NCBI GenBank assembly: GCA_001899855.1
Contig: MKWR01000030.1
Span: 1 to 49,688, forward strand
From: Lysobacterales bacterium 63-13
GTDB taxonomy: Bacteria; Pseudomonadota; Gammaproteobacteria; Xanthomonadales; Rhodanobacteraceae
Direction of reading: 5' to 3'
Length of the DNA: 49,688 bases
The number at the start of each line of letters is the position of its first letter. The first letter of the stretch is position 1. The notes below the pieces were generated by a model. It saw only the letters and a list, made by a program, of their open reading frames with translations, was not told the DNA's origin and did not search any database. The position numbers and the translations under genes are program-made. This document shows, one piece after another, positions 14,156-23,785 of the stretch.

Positions 14156-15580
14156 CTACTCGCCAATCGGCACGCGTTTGCCGACGCCGCTGGCGAGGTC
14201 GATGCGGACGATTTCGTGGGCGTTGGTATTGGCCAGCCACAAGGCGCCGGCGCCGATCGACAAGCCGCCGGGTTCAAGCAGGCGGTAGTTGACGTTGAGC
14301 GCACGCACCGCGCCGCTCTTCAGGCTCAGGGCCTTGATCTTGCCGTTGTAGCTGTCGGCGATGAAGACGATGCCGCGCGGATCCATGGCCACATCCAGCG
14401 GATTCTGCAGGCGCGCGCTGTCGCGGTTGCCGGATGCATCGCCAAATTCGTAGAGGCCGCTGCCGACCAGGGTGGTGACGCGGCCATCGATCAGGCGCAC
14501 CAGGCGGATCGCCGACGACGACGCGTCGGCAATGATCAGCTGCAGGCCACTGGTGGTGATTCCCGAGGGCTGCGCAAAGGCCGCTTCAAGTGAAAGCCCG
14601 TCCTGCAGGGCGAGCTTGCCACTGCCGGCAAAGACATCGACGCGATTGCGCGTGAGGTCGAGTTCCCACACCTGGTTCTGCGCGGTCGACAGCACGTAAA
14701 GTTTGTCGGCCACCACGGCGAGGTCGGATGGCGTGCCGATGGGCGTTTCCGTGGGCTCCGCGTTGCGTGGCCGCAGGCGCCCGGGCTCGCCATTGCCAAG
14801 CACGGTTTCCACTTCGCCGTTTTCAAGGCGCACGCGACGTACCGAGTGGTTGCCGCGATCGGCGACATAGAGGAAATCGTCGCGCAGGGCGAGCCCTTGC
14901 GGATCGGCGAGGCCGCATTCCTCATTGCGTCCATCCCAGTAGCCGCGATCACCGGAACCGAACTGGCGCAGGATGCGGCCATCGTGATTGCATTCGAGCA
15001 CGCGATGATGGCCGCTGTCGGCGACAAACAGACGCGTGTCGGTGGCCAGCAGCTTGCCCGGAAACAGCAGTGGATGACGTGCCTCCGGCCGTGATGCCGG
15101 AATGGCCGGTTCGTACTCGCGCAGGTCGCGCTCGGCGGCTTCATCGAGCAATTGCGCAATCTGCTCATCGAGATCCTGGCGCCGGCCTTCGCCGGGCAGG
15201 ACGGCGGCAAGCAGGCCTTCGGCATCGATCAGCACCACGCTTGGCCAGGCGTCTATCTCGTAGCGTTGCCAGAGTTCCATGTCGGCATCACTGGCCACCG
15301 GATGCCGGATACCCAAACGGTTGACGGCCTTGAGCACGGCGCTGCCATCGCGCTGGTGCGGATACTTCGGGCAGTGGATGCCGAAAACGGACAGGCCGTC
15401 GCTGTAGCGGTTCTCCAGCCAGCCGAGATCAGGCAGGAGATTCCAGCAATTGACATTGTCGTAGCTGAAAAACCAGAGCAGGACGACGCGCCCGCGCAGG
15501 GCCGAAAGCATCGGCGCCTCGCTCGCGTTCACCCAATCCAGGGCGGCCGGAAACTCCGGCGCGGGTGATCTTGCTTGCAT
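14156..15580 (-). CDS. Thioredoxin-like protein with NHL-repeat propeller
   Basis: A 474-residue protein with the layout of NHLRC2-type proteins: a thioredoxin-like domain (residues ~1-150) followed by an NHL beta-propeller (~165-470). The propeller repeats are clear, e.g. LFVADSGHHRVLECNHDGRI, LYVADRGNHSVRRVRLENGE and VFIADSYNGKIKALSLKSGA. In the thioredoxin part, the usual CC/CxxC site is reduced to a single Cys (NVNCWNLLPDL), so ordinary disulfide exchange is unlikely. No signal peptide is seen, so it is probably cytoplasmic. A strong ribosome binding site (AAAGGAGGGAGG) precedes the start. The substrate or partner is unknown. Confidence 0.82.
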   Translation of the reverse strand: MQARSPAPEFPAALDWVNASEAPMLSALRGRVVLLWFFSYDNVNCWNLLPDLGWLENRYSDGLSVFGIHCPKYPHQRDGSAVLKAVNRLGIRHPVASDADMELWQRYEIDAWPSVVLIDAEGLLAAVLPGEGRRQDLDEQIAQLLDEAAERDLREYEPAIPASRPEARHPLLFPGKLLATDTRLFVADSGHHRVLECNHDGRILRQFGSGDRGYWDGRNEECGLADPQGLALRDDFLYVADRGNHSVRRVRLENGEVETVLGNGEPGRLRPRNAEPTETPIGTPSDLAVVADKLYVLSTAQNQVWELDLTRNRVDVFAGSGKLALQDGLSLEAAFAQPSGITTSGLQLIIADASSSAIRLVRLIDGRVTTLVGSGLYEFGDASGNRDSARLQNPLDVAMDPRGIVFIADSYNGKIKALSLKSGAVRALNVNYRLLEPGGLSIGAGALWLANTNAHEIVRIDLASGVGKRVPIGE

Positions 15581-15630
15581 CCTCCCTCCTTTGCATGAGT
15601 GCCGCGACGATGCGCGGCCGGTGGCCCGGT

Positions 15631-16086
15631 TCAGCGCAACCGGCCCCGGATCAGGGCCATGATGCCATCGCGAGCCAGATCCAGCGCACGTCCGAAGTCG
15701 CTGGCGCCCCCATAGTACGGGTCGGGCAGTTCGGCAGGCTCGGAAATGCCGACAAACGGCAGGAACAAGGCCACGCGATCGCCTGCATCCGCAGGTGCTT
15801 TGGCCAGCGCGGCGCGCAGATTGGCGTGGTCCATCACCAGCAGGTGGTCAAAGCGCGAGAAATCGGCCGCGCACAGCTGGCGTGCGCGATGCGCGCGCAT
15901 CGGGTAACCGTGGGCCTCGGCCAGCGCGATCGAGCGCGGATCGGCCGCATCGCCAATGTGATAGCCCTCGGTGCCAGCCGAGTCGACTTCGATATCCAGT
16001 CCGGCCCGGGCAAATTCGACGCGGGCAACCGCCGCCACCGTCGGCGAGCGGCAGATATTGCCCATGCAGACGAAGAGCAGCTTCAT
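15631..16086 (-). CDS. Low-molecular-weight protein-tyrosine phosphatase
   Basis: A 151-residue cytoplasmic phosphatase. The catalytic P-loop CX5R is at residues 7-13 within [13 protein letters not shown], and the general acid Asp is in LPDPYYGG near residue 120. It removes phosphate from phosphotyrosine; in other Gram-negatives relatives counteract BY-kinases in polysaccharide export, but no such kinase is in view. The ATG at 16086 overlaps the end of kdsB by four bases (16083-16086), so the two are co-translated. The overlap may only reflect compact gene packing, or may link both to envelope polysaccharide synthesis. Confidence 0.93.
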   Translation of the reverse strand: MKLLFVCMGNICRSPTVAAVARVEFARAGLDIEVDSAGTEGYHIGDAADPRSIALAEAHGYPMRAHRARQLCAADFSRFDHLLVMDHANLRAALAKAPADAGDRVALFLPFVGISEPAELPDPYYGGASDFGRALDLARDGIMALIRGRLR

Positions 16087-16859
16087 TGCCTGGCCTGGGC
16101 AAGGATCTGCTCGACGCGAGCGAGATCCTCCGCCGTGTCGACACCGGCCGGAAACGGCTCGGGGGCGATGGCGACGGCGATGGCGTGGCCGTGCTCGAGG
16201 GCGCGCAGCTGTTCCAGCGATTCCGCGATTTCCAGTGGCGTGCGCGGCAGGCTTGCCAGGGTGCCGAGGAATCCGGCGCGATAGGCGTAGATGCCGATAT
16301 GGCGCAGGAACGGGATTCCGACCGGCAGCTCGTCGCGATTGGCGGCAAACGCATCGCGCGGCCACGGCAGCGGTGCGCGGCTGAAATAAAGCGCACGGTT
16401 TGCCGCATCACGCACGAGCTTCACGCAGTTCGGATCAAACAGCTCGTGCGCGGATTGGACCGGCGTCGCCAGGGTTGCCATCGGGCAGTTGCTTGCAGCC
16501 AATGCCCTGGCCACGGCTCGGATGCCGCTGGCTGGGGCGAGCGGCTCGTCGCCTTGCAGGTTGACGACGATGGTGGCCGCGTCCCAGCCGCGCAATGCCG
16601 CGAGTTCGGCAAGGCGATCGCTGCCCGAGGCGTGATCGGCACGGGTGAGCACGGCATCCACGCCGCTGCCGACCAGTGAGTCGACGATGCGTTGATCATC
16701 GGTGGCGACGATGACTTCACGCGCACCCGCGTGCAGCGCGCAACGTGCCACGTGCACGATCATCGGCACGCCGGCAATCGGCAGCAGCGGCTTTCCCGGC
16801 AAGCGCGTGGAGCCATGGCGGGCGGGGATGGCAACGACGAAATCGAGGACGGAATCCAT
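16083..16859 (-). CDS. kdsB: 3-deoxy-manno-octulosonate cytidylyltransferase
   Basis: A 258-residue enzyme that activates Kdo with CTP to CMP-Kdo, needed to build the inner core of lipopolysaccharide. The N-terminal nucleotide-binding motif [20 protein letters not shown] (residues 7-26) is diagnostic; [20 protein letters not shown] and [11 protein letters not shown] also match the family. I take ATG 16859, where homology begins. Presence of kdsB confirms a Gram-negative envelope. The gene overlaps the phosphatase gene downstream and is divergent from the EamA transporter gene, with a 107-bp shared upstream region. Confidence 0.97.
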   Translation of the reverse strand: MDSVLDFVVAIPARHGSTRLPGKPLLPIAGVPMIVHVARCALHAGAREVIVATDDQRIVDSLVGSGVDAVLTRADHASGSDRLAELAALRGWDAATIVVNLQGDEPLAPASGIRAVARALAASNCPMATLATPVQSAHELFDPNCVKLVRDAANRALYFSRAPLPWPRDAFAANRDELPVGIPFLRHIGIYAYRAGFLGTLASLPRTPLEIAESLEQLRALEHGHAIAVAIAPEPFPAGVDTAEDLARVEQILAQARQ

Positions 16860-16966
16860 CGGGCGATTCTGGCTGAACCGGATCCATCCGGCCAGCCCGC
16901 GGCGGCCAATCCACGGCGCTGCGCGATGTACAATGCGCGCCTTCCCCGAGTCGGTGCCCTCCTGAA

Positions 16967-17878
16967 GTGAATCCCGCGAGCAGCGTGCCGTCCGCGCTTC
17001 CGCCGCGAGCCGCATTGCTGATGGCAGCAAGTGCCACGTTGTTCGGCCTGATGGCGATTGCCATCCGCTATGCCTCCAAGCAGCAGCACCCGTTCGAGAT
17101 CGCCTTTTTCCGCTGCCTGTTCGGCGCCCTCTTCGCCCTGCCCCTGCTGCGCGTGCATGGCCTGGAAATCCTGCGCACGCGGCGCATCGGTTTCTACATC
17201 GCGCGCTGCGCCATTGGCATCGTCTCGATGCTGTGCGGGTTCTGGGCACTCGTGCACCTGCCGCTGGCGCAGGCGGTCGCCCTGTCCTACTCGACGCCGA
17301 TGTTCGTCACCATCGGTGCGGTGATCGCGCTGGGCGAAGTCGTGCGCATGCGTCGCTGGAGTGCGGTCGTCATCGGCTTCATCGGCGTCATCGTCATCGT
17401 GCGTCCGACAGCCGCCGATTTCAGCAGCGCCACCCTGGTCGCCTTGCTGGCAGCGGCCTTGAGCGGCATGGTCACGATCAGCATCAAATACCTGGCGCGC
17501 ACCGATCCGCCAGATCGCATCATCCTGCTGACCACCCTGCTGTGGGTGCCGCTGAGCCTGCCCGCCGCCTTGACCGTGTGGAAGTGGCCGGATGCCGGGA
17601 TCTGGCCGTGGCTGATCCTTTCAGGCGCGCTTGGCACCGGCGGCCACTATTGCTGGACACGGGCGCTGAAGATGGCCGAGGCATCGGCACTGGCACCATT
17701 GAGCTATCTGCAACTGCTCGTGGTCGGCTTCCTCGCCTGGGCGTTGTTTGGAGAAAACGTCGATGGTTACACCGTGATCGGTGCGGTGATCGTGATCAGC
17801 GCCAGTCTCTACATCGCCCGCCGCGAAGCGCAGGTGGCCAAGGCGGCGCTGGTTGGCAAGGGCGAGACGCAACTCTGA
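16967..17878 (+). CDS. EamA/DMT-family transporter
   Basis: A 303-residue integral membrane protein with about ten hydrophobic segments in two EamA repeats (residues ~15-150 and ~155-290). Family-like stretches are AAGATLFG-type [40 protein letters not shown] and [20 protein letters not shown]. Members export or import small metabolites; the substrate here cannot be told. The start is a GTG at 16967. The gene is alone on the plus strand, divergent from kdsB and convergent with the membrane-protein gene that ends at 17910. Confidence 0.9.
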   Translation: MNPASSVPSALPPRAALLMAASATLFGLMAIAIRYASKQQHPFEIAFFRCLFGALFALPLLRVHGLEILRTRRIGFYIARCAIGIVSMLCGFWALVHLPLAQAVALSYSTPMFVTIGAVIALGEVVRMRRWSAVVIGFIGVIVIVRPTAADFSSATLVALLAAALSGMVTISIKYLARTDPPDRIILLTTLLWVPLSLPAALTVWKWPDAGIWPWLILSGALGTGGHYCWTRALKMAEASALAPLSYLQLLVVGFLAWALFGENVDGYTVIGAVIVISASLYIARREAQVAKAALVGKGETQL

Positions 17879-17909
17879 GCAGCGGGCCAGATGCGGGCCG
17901 CGCTGTCCG

Positions 17910-19610
17910 TCAACGACTGGCGCGACGGCGGCGCTGCCACCACCAGGATGCGCCGCTGACCAGCAACCAGGCGAGGAACAACGGCCAGCGCGGCATGGGT
18001 GCCTGCCAGGTTCCGACTGACGAGGGCGCACGCAGCCGTTGCCGGGTCGCTTCGCGGGTTTGCGCGCGGATCAGGTTGTCTGTCGCCGTCGCCGCGAGGA
18101 CATGGATCGATCGGCGCTGGCCTGCATCGAGCAGGCGATGCCAACCCGCCTCGCCCGGCCACCATGCCGCGCAGTTGCCGGCATCGCTGTCGATCAACAG
18201 ACGCTGGCGCTGGCCTTGCGCGTTCTCGATGAGCGCATCCGCGCCGATGCCGCAAATTGCCGCACGCTGGTCGACGCGGACCGGCTGCGGCAGCGACGCC
18301 GCGGGCGTGCCGCGCGCGCGCGCCAGGGTCGAAAACACCTTGCCCCAGAGTGTGCCGTAACGCGCCGTGTCGCCGCCGGTCGCCAGTCGCCAGGTATCCA
18401 GCGGCAACCACACGGCGATCCGGCCCTGGCCGTGGGCACGCCAACGCGCCAGCACCGAGGCATCACTTGCACTCAGCAGCGCGACTGAATCATCCGCCAC
18501 CACACGCAGCGGCAGTCGCGCCACCTCGAAGTCCGCGCCGCCATCAAGCAGGCGTGCCGAATGCGCCAGATCGGCATCCTCGATGGCAAAGCCCAGCGCG
18601 GCCCAGTCGGCCCGGGTCTGTGCGGACAGTGGCCCGCCAATGCGCAGCAACAGGCCCATGCCCTCATCCACCGCGCTGCGGATCAAGGCCTTGCTTGCGC
18701 CGGGCAAGGCCGCCCAGGCGCGCTCGTCGATGACCAGCAGATCCGTCGCCTGCAGGGTTTGCGTCGTCAACCCGGTGTCGTTCCGGCGTTGTTCGATGCC
18801 GCGGCTCAAGCTGATCCGGCTTGCCAGCGCGCTGCCGGAATCGATGATCCAGCGGCGCAGGTATTTGCTTTCGGCATCGGCGCCACCGGCCAGCAGCAAG
18901 GCATTGATGGAATCACCGGCCTCGATGACGACGCCAAGCGCCAGCTCATCGACCACGGCATTGTCGGCATCGAGCAGTTGCAGGCGATAGTCGGCCTCGG
19001 CGGGGGTCCTTGCCGTCACCTCGAGTCGGAATCGACCCGCCGCATCGACGAGCGCCTCGGCGGCGACCGCGCCACTGCGATCAAGCAGGCGCAACTGGCC
19101 GCCTTCGACGCCGGCAGTCTCGCCATGCATTGTCCACAATGTCCCGGCGCGCACCGTCGCCGGCCATTGCACATCGAGCAGGCCGCGCAGCTCGGTGCCA
19201 GGCTCGAATGCAAGCCCGCGCCGGCCGAGCGCCTGCAGGTCATGTTCGGGCAAGCCGTCGCCGAGCACGCGCAGGTTGCCGATGGCCGGATTGCGTCGCA
19301 GCGCCGTTGCCAGATCGGGAACGACCTCGATCGAGGCATTCACCGCGACCACGCCGGGCAAGGCATACACGGGCACGCGCGAGTCCAGTTCCGCCAGTTG
19401 TTGCGTGGATACGCCGGCACTCAACACCACGGCTTCGACGCGCGTGGTTTCAATCAATGGCGGATACAGCAGCAGCCAGAGCAGGCCCGCCATGGGCAGC
19501 GGCGCAATGACGGCAAAGCCGCGCCGCGATGGCCCATGCCACGTGCGCCACATGCCGATCGCCGCAGTCAGCGCCAGCAGGACCAGGGTTGTCCATTGCA
19601 GCGCGCTCAC
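17910..19610 (-). CDS. Membrane protein at the end of the MoxR operon
   Basis: A 566-residue protein with two N-terminal membrane spans (about residues 3-20 and 35-52), a large periplasmic part, and a C-terminal span (WPLFLAWLLVSGASWWW) followed by a basic tail RRRRASR. The GTG start at 19610 overlaps the preceding gene by four bases, which fixes it. The middle contains glutamine-amidotransferase-like or VWA-like alternating strands (ATDLLVIDERAWAALPGASK, GMGLLLRIGGPLS), as often seen in the largest Bat-type membrane proteins, but I do not recognise a named family. As the last gene of a tight five-gene unit it probably belongs to one envelope complex. Confidence 0.75.
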   Translation of the reverse strand: MSALQWTTLVLLALTAAIGMWRTWHGPSRRGFAVIAPLPMAGLLWLLLYPPLIETTRVEAVVLSAGVSTQQLAELDSRVPVYALPGVVAVNASIEVVPDLATALRRNPAIGNLRVLGDGLPEHDLQALGRRGLAFEPGTELRGLLDVQWPATVRAGTLWTMHGETAGVEGGQLRLLDRSGAVAAEALVDAAGRFRLEVTARTPAEADYRLQLLDADNAVVDELALGVVIEAGDSINALLLAGGADAESKYLRRWIIDSGSALASRISLSRGIEQRRNDTGLTTQTLQATDLLVIDERAWAALPGASKALIRSAVDEGMGLLLRIGGPLSAQTRADWAALGFAIEDADLAHSARLLDGGADFEVARLPLRVVADDSVALLSASDASVLARWRAHGQGRIAVWLPLDTWRLATGGDTARYGTLWGKVFSTLARARGTPAASLPQPVRVDQRAAICGIGADALIENAQGQRQRLLIDSDAGNCAAWWPGEAGWHRLLDAGQRRSIHVLAATATDNLIRAQTREATRQRLRAPSSVGTWQAPMPRWPLFLAWLLVSGASWWWQRRRRASR

Positions 19611-21748
19611 GGCACGGCCTCCTGCTGCAGGAGTTCGAGGTAGCGGCGACCGCTCGCATCCGGAGCAATGCGCGAATGCGCCGCCGCTGCTGGAACCGGC
19701 AACAGCGCCCAGAGCTGGTCGAGCAGGCGCATGCGGCATTCAGCACAATCCGGCCGCCGCTGCAACTCATCGACCGCGCCCAGCACGCCCAGCGTATCCG
19801 GCAGCGTCGTCGAGGGTGCGCGCAGCCATGCCGCCAAGGCATCGAGATCGCTTGAATCACCCTCGGCAAGTTGCTGATAAGCATCGGAAATGATTTTCCG
19901 ATCCACGACAGGATCAGCCAGCACGCCGCGCCGATCGCGGAGCCCGCTGCGCTCGCCCGACAGGCGTCGGCTCTCGTCGACCGGCGGCAGCTCCAGGCCG
20001 ACGCGAGCCAGGTAGATGCGCGTGGATTGCTGCACCTGCTTGATCAGGTCGAGCGCACGATTCTCGAACGGCAAAGCCTTGCCCGGTTCGCCCTGGCGCA
20101 GATGCAGTTCGGCCTGCCACATTTCCGCGAGTGCGGCCTTGAGGATCTTCCTGGTCGCCGGATCGAGCAAGGTTGCCGCTTCGGCGTGATCATGGGTATG
20201 GCCGAATTCGGCGAGGATGTCCGCCTCCTTGCCAAAACCTGCCGCCGGTTGTGTCGCCGTCTCGTGATCGTGATCGCCGCTCAGCGCATCCTGCTGGGTT
20301 GGCGCATCGTCGTGATCTTCATCAGGCGCATGGGTCTTCTGGCCGCCCGACTCGAACTCCTCGCCGAGGAATTGCCCGTAGCGCAGGCGCAGGATCTTCT
20401 GGTCGACGCCGATGGTGTCGGAGCGCGCCAGGAAACGCTCGTCGTCCAGGCGTGGTCGTTCCGCGATCAAGGCCTCGGTGTCGATGATGATCTGCCGCTG
20501 GCTGCGGAAATAGGCCGGCAACACTTTCTGCACAATGCCATCGACGCCTGCGCTGTCGCTGCCGGGATCCGCCGGCCAGCGCAGGATGTAGCTGGCGCTG
20601 CGCGCCTGGTTGGCCTGCGGTTGCCGATTGTCGCTGACGAGCAGGCGCACGATCAGGTCATCGCCTTCGGCAAATCCCGAGGCGGCGAGGTCGAGGTGGC
20701 GGCGGTAGCGCCGATGTCGTGGATCGTCACCGGCCTCCGCGCGCAGGCGTTCGCTGCGCTCACTGACCGTGACCTGTTCGCCGCTGCCCTGGGCAAGGGT
20801 GATGGCAAGCTGCGCATTGGCGACGCCGTAGTCATCGGCTACTTCGAAATCAAGCGACCACTGGCGCTGCCCGGCCTCAAGCTGGGTCAAGGTTTTCTCG
20901 GGCGCGATGACCTTTATCTCGGGGATCTGGTCGATGATGGCATCGAGGCGGTACAGGCGATCATCGGCCAGCGCTGGTGCTGCGCCGACGACAATCCGGT
21001 ACAGGCTCGATTGGCTCAGGGTGATCTCGGCCTGCCAACCGTCCTTGCCCTGGATCAGGGCAACTTCCCGGCCATCGAGGAAAACCAGCTTCGCCTGCCC
21101 GGGATCCGGTTCGAAATGGATGCGCCAGCGCAGGATGGAGCCTTCGGCCGCCGCCGCTTCGAGTGCCGATCCGCTGCGCGGCGGCAGGCCGGTGTAAGCC
21201 GGTGCCTCGATGTCCAGGCGCGCTGCGCGGATCACGGTCCGCGTGTCGGCAGGGGTTTCCTGTTGCGGCGGCGCATTCGTGCGCTGCGTATCCGTATCGG
21301 CATCGGGCAGGAAAAACGATGCCAGCACGAGCACGCCAAGCACGCCGGCAAGCGGCCACACGAAGCGCGGCAGTGGCGCGCGCGCAATCTCCGGCAACGC
21401 CTGCGCGCGCAGGCGGGCGAGCACGCGCTCGCGCTGCAACGCCTGCAGGGGCGCGAGGTCGCCCACGCTCGCCAGCAGCAGGTCCGCGCTGTCTTCAACA
21501 ACGCCTGACTGCGCATCCAGCCGGCGCACCGCCATCCGCGCATCGACCATGCGCCAGGCGCGCACAAGCAGGACCAGCAGGATCGCGCAGGCGACAGCGA
21601 CAGAGGCGGCAAGGACAGCAGCCGAGGCAAACCGGCTGATGAGGAAAACCGTTGCGACCAGGATCAGCGGCAGCCAGCGCAGCAGATCGACGATCGCGCG
21701 TCGGCGCAGGCGTGCCTGCCATTGGCGCAACACGGCATGCATCGTCAT
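19607..21748 (-). CDS. DUF4175-like membrane protein
   Basis: A 713-residue protein. Two membrane spans lie near residues 22-65, a third near 125-145 (FVWPLAGVLGVLVLASFFLP), followed by a large periplasmic region with beta-rich segments and long helices. The pattern (VIAPEKTLTQLEAGQRQWSL, DDYGVANAQLAI) resembles DUF4175 proteins found in MoxR/Bat operons. Residues ~490-545 form a linker rich in Asp and His (HAPDEDHDDAP, SGDHDHETATQ, FGHTHDHAEAA), which might bind metal. The start (ATG 21748, with a second ATG two codons in) overlaps the upstream gene end. Function is unknown. Confidence 0.75.
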   Translation of the reverse strand: MTMHAVLRQWQARLRRRAIVDLLRWLPLILVATVFLISRFASAAVLAASVAVACAILLVLLVRAWRMVDARMAVRRLDAQSGVVEDSADLLLASVGDLAPLQALQRERVLARLRAQALPEIARAPLPRFVWPLAGVLGVLVLASFFLPDADTDTQRTNAPPQQETPADTRTVIRAARLDIEAPAYTGLPPRSGSALEAAAAEGSILRWRIHFEPDPGQAKLVFLDGREVALIQGKDGWQAEITLSQSSLYRIVVGAAPALADDRLYRLDAIIDQIPEIKVIAPEKTLTQLEAGQRQWSLDFEVADDYGVANAQLAITLAQGSGEQVTVSERSERLRAEAGDDPRHRRYRRHLDLAASGFAEGDDLIVRLLVSDNRQPQANQARSASYILRWPADPGSDSAGVDGIVQKVLPAYFRSQRQIIIDTEALIAERPRLDDERFLARSDTIGVDQKILRLRYGQFLGEEFESGGQKTHAPDEDHDDAPTQQDALSGDHDHETATQPAAGFGKEADILAEFGHTHDHAEAATLLDPATRKILKAALAEMWQAELHLRQGEPGKALPFENRALDLIKQVQQSTRIYLARVGLELPPVDESRRLSGERSGLRDRRGVLADPVVDRKIISDAYQQLAEGDSSDLDALAAWLRAPSTTLPDTLGVLGAVDELQRRPDCAECRMRLLDQLWALLPVPAAAAHSRIAPDASGRRYLELLQQEAVP

Positions 21749-22893
21749 GTCCCCGCCCTGCGCGTTGCCAGCACGCGCTCGATCAGGAAGACGATGCCGA
21801 TGAGCAGGCCGAGCCACGCAGTCAAATCGGTGGATTGGGCGAATCGCGGCAGCGCCTCGGTCGCCAGCCGCGGCTGCACGGCCTCGGCATGCGCGCGCGC
21901 AGGTGGCGGCAAGCGCGGCTGCAGCAGGGCCTGCAAGCGCTCCGGGAAATCGGCATCGAGCACGGCCGGCATGGACTCTGCAGTCAGCGGCCCGCGCAGG
22001 TGGATGAGCTGGCCGTTGCCGAGGCTTTCCTCGCCTGCAAGCACCACGCCCTGCTCGTCGCGCCAGAGCACCGCTCCGGCCGCCGCATCGTCATCGACAA
22101 GCAGCGCCCGTCCGCCCTCGCCAACCCAGTTCCTGAGCACGTCCGGGATTGGCGATCCCAGCCAGATCACGGCATCGGTCTGCGCCGGCAAGGCTGCGCT
22201 GGCGGCTTGATCATCAATTTTCCAGCGCACGGCATCCGTCGCATCCCGGCTGGCGAGCGCGGCACGGAACACACGCAGCCCTGCGTCATCGGGTGTCTGA
22301 TGGCGCAAGGCCAGCGTGTACTCGACTGGCGTGCGCGGACGTTCCTCATGCACTGGCGATGGCACGACAATCCAGTCGATCGCGCGGCCGAGGCGGATCC
22401 TTTGCGCATCGAGGCCATGCATTTCATCGGGCACGACGACGCTCAGCGCATCGGCGTCCGCCAATTCCGCATCGAGTTCGCGCAACAGGCTTGAAAGCGA
22501 TTGCGCGCCTGCAGGCGGTGCCTCGTCGATCGCCGGGAAACCGCTTGCCAGCCAATGCCACTCGGCCGGCGCGGCCGCAATCTTCTGCCGCGCGGCGTCG
22601 ACATCGACACCGGGCACCACGGCGATCCAGTGCCGCGGCGCACGCCACGAGCCATTGAGGATCGGCTGCGCCAGCAGCACCGCCGCGAGGGCAACCAGGA
22701 GCAGGCGCGCCAGCAGCAGCCAGCGATCCTCGAAACGCAGGCGTCGACGCGGTCGCTCGCTTTCGCGCAGCCAGCGCAAGGCCGGAAAATCAATCAGCGG
22801 GTGGTCGGATTGGCGAACCAGGTGGATCAGCAGCGGCACGATCAAGCCGGCCAGTGCGATCAGGCCCAGCGGCAGCAGCAAGGCAAGGCTCAT
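21745..22893 (-). CDS. BatA-like membrane protein
   Basis: A 382-residue protein beginning with the aerotolerance/BatA N-terminal domain (TIGR02226-like): LPLGLIALAGLIVPLLIHLV, then FPALRWLRESERPRRRLRFE and a second span RWLLLARLLLVALAAVLLAQ. The middle is periplasmic, and a last span lies near the C-terminus (LTAWLGLLIGIVFLIERVLA). No VWA metal site (DxSxS) is visible. It overlaps the DUF58 gene and the DUF4175-like gene by four bases on each side. Members of MoxR/Bat operons are linked to envelope stress and to protein maturation, but the exact role is not known. Confidence 0.85.
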   Translation of the reverse strand: MSLALLLPLGLIALAGLIVPLLIHLVRQSDHPLIDFPALRWLRESERPRRRLRFEDRWLLLARLLLVALAAVLLAQPILNGSWRAPRHWIAVVPGVDVDAARQKIAAAPAEWHWLASGFPAIDEAPPAGAQSLSSLLRELDAELADADALSVVVPDEMHGLDAQRIRLGRAIDWIVVPSPVHEERPRTPVEYTLALRHQTPDDAGLRVFRAALASRDATDAVRWKIDDQAASAALPAQTDAVIWLGSPIPDVLRNWVGEGGRALLVDDDAAAGAVLWRDEQGVVLAGEESLGNGQLIHLRGPLTAESMPAVLDADFPERLQALLQPRLPPPARAHAEAVQPRLATEALPRFAQSTDLTAWLGLLIGIVFLIERVLATRRAGT

Positions 22894-23780
22894 CGACGCT
22901 CCTGCGCCGGCTGCGCCGTGCCGAACATGCGTCGCAGCGGCTCATCCAGCGGCCGATCAAGCACATGCTCGACATGCAACACGCCGGCTGCCGCCATGCT
23001 CCGGGCCAGCGCCGCACGCGCGGCGGCAAAGCGCTCGATGAAATCCTGACGCGCCACAGCGGCGTCGACGCGCAATTCGACACCCGTCTCCGGATCGCGG
23101 AAGCGCATGCCGCCCTTGAACGGAAAGTCACGTTCGGCCGCACTCAGCAACTGGATCGAGAGCACTTCACGACGCGCCGCCGCCAGGCGCTGGATCAAGT
23201 CGGTCAAATCGTCATCGAAGCCGTCGCCGAGAAACAAAACCAGCGATCCCGGGCGGATGCGCTCCCACAACGGACGCAACTGCTCGGCCGCCGGCAGTTG
23301 GCCGCCACTGGCAAGGCGATCGAGTTCGAGCAGGCAGCGATCACGCTGGCGCGCCCCGCCACCTTCGGCGACCAGGGCCAGGGCATTGGCGGAAAGTCCA
23401 ATCAGGCCAAAGCGATCGCCCTGGCGCAGGGCCAGTTCGATGACGCAGGCGGCCAGCAGTTTCGCTGCCTGCAGCTTGCTGAAATCAGGCCGTGCCGGAT
23501 CCGCCACGGCCATCGAGGCGCTTGCATCGATCACGATCCAGATCGTCAGCGGGCTGTCGCGTTCGGCCTCGCGCACGAAATAGCGATCCGAGCGCGCATA
23601 CAGTTTCCAGTCGATCCGCCGCGGCTCGTCGCCGGGTTCGTAACCTCGATACTGGGCAAACTCGAGTCCGGCACCGCGGCTGCGGCTGGCATGCATGCCG
23701 AGGCCATCGCCACCGGCAGCCGAACGCGCACGCAAGTGAAGATCCCGCAAGCTGGCACGCAGTTCGTCAGGAAGACGCAT
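22890..23780 (-). CDS. DUF58 domain protein
   Basis: A 296-residue soluble protein with the DUF58 signature YEPGDEPRRIDWKLYARSDR (residues ~45-64) followed by a VWA-like domain carrying an intact metal-site motif DASAS (residues ~85-89, in WIVIDASASMAV). DUF58 proteins are almost always next to a MoxR ATPase and are presumed adaptors or substrates of it. The gene begins five bases after the moxR stop and overlaps the BatA-like gene by four bases. Confidence 0.93.
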   Translation of the reverse strand: MRLPDELRASLRDLHLRARSAAGGDGLGMHASRSRGAGLEFAQYRGYEPGDEPRRIDWKLYARSDRYFVREAERDSPLTIWIVIDASASMAVADPARPDFSKLQAAKLLAACVIELALRQGDRFGLIGLSANALALVAEGGGARQRDRCLLELDRLASGGQLPAAEQLRPLWERIRPGSLVLFLGDGFDDDLTDLIQRLAAARREVLSIQLLSAAERDFPFKGGMRFRDPETGVELRVDAAVARQDFIERFAAARAALARSMAAAGVLHVEHVLDRPLDEPLRRMFGTAQPAQERR

Positions 23781-23785
23781 CGGGG

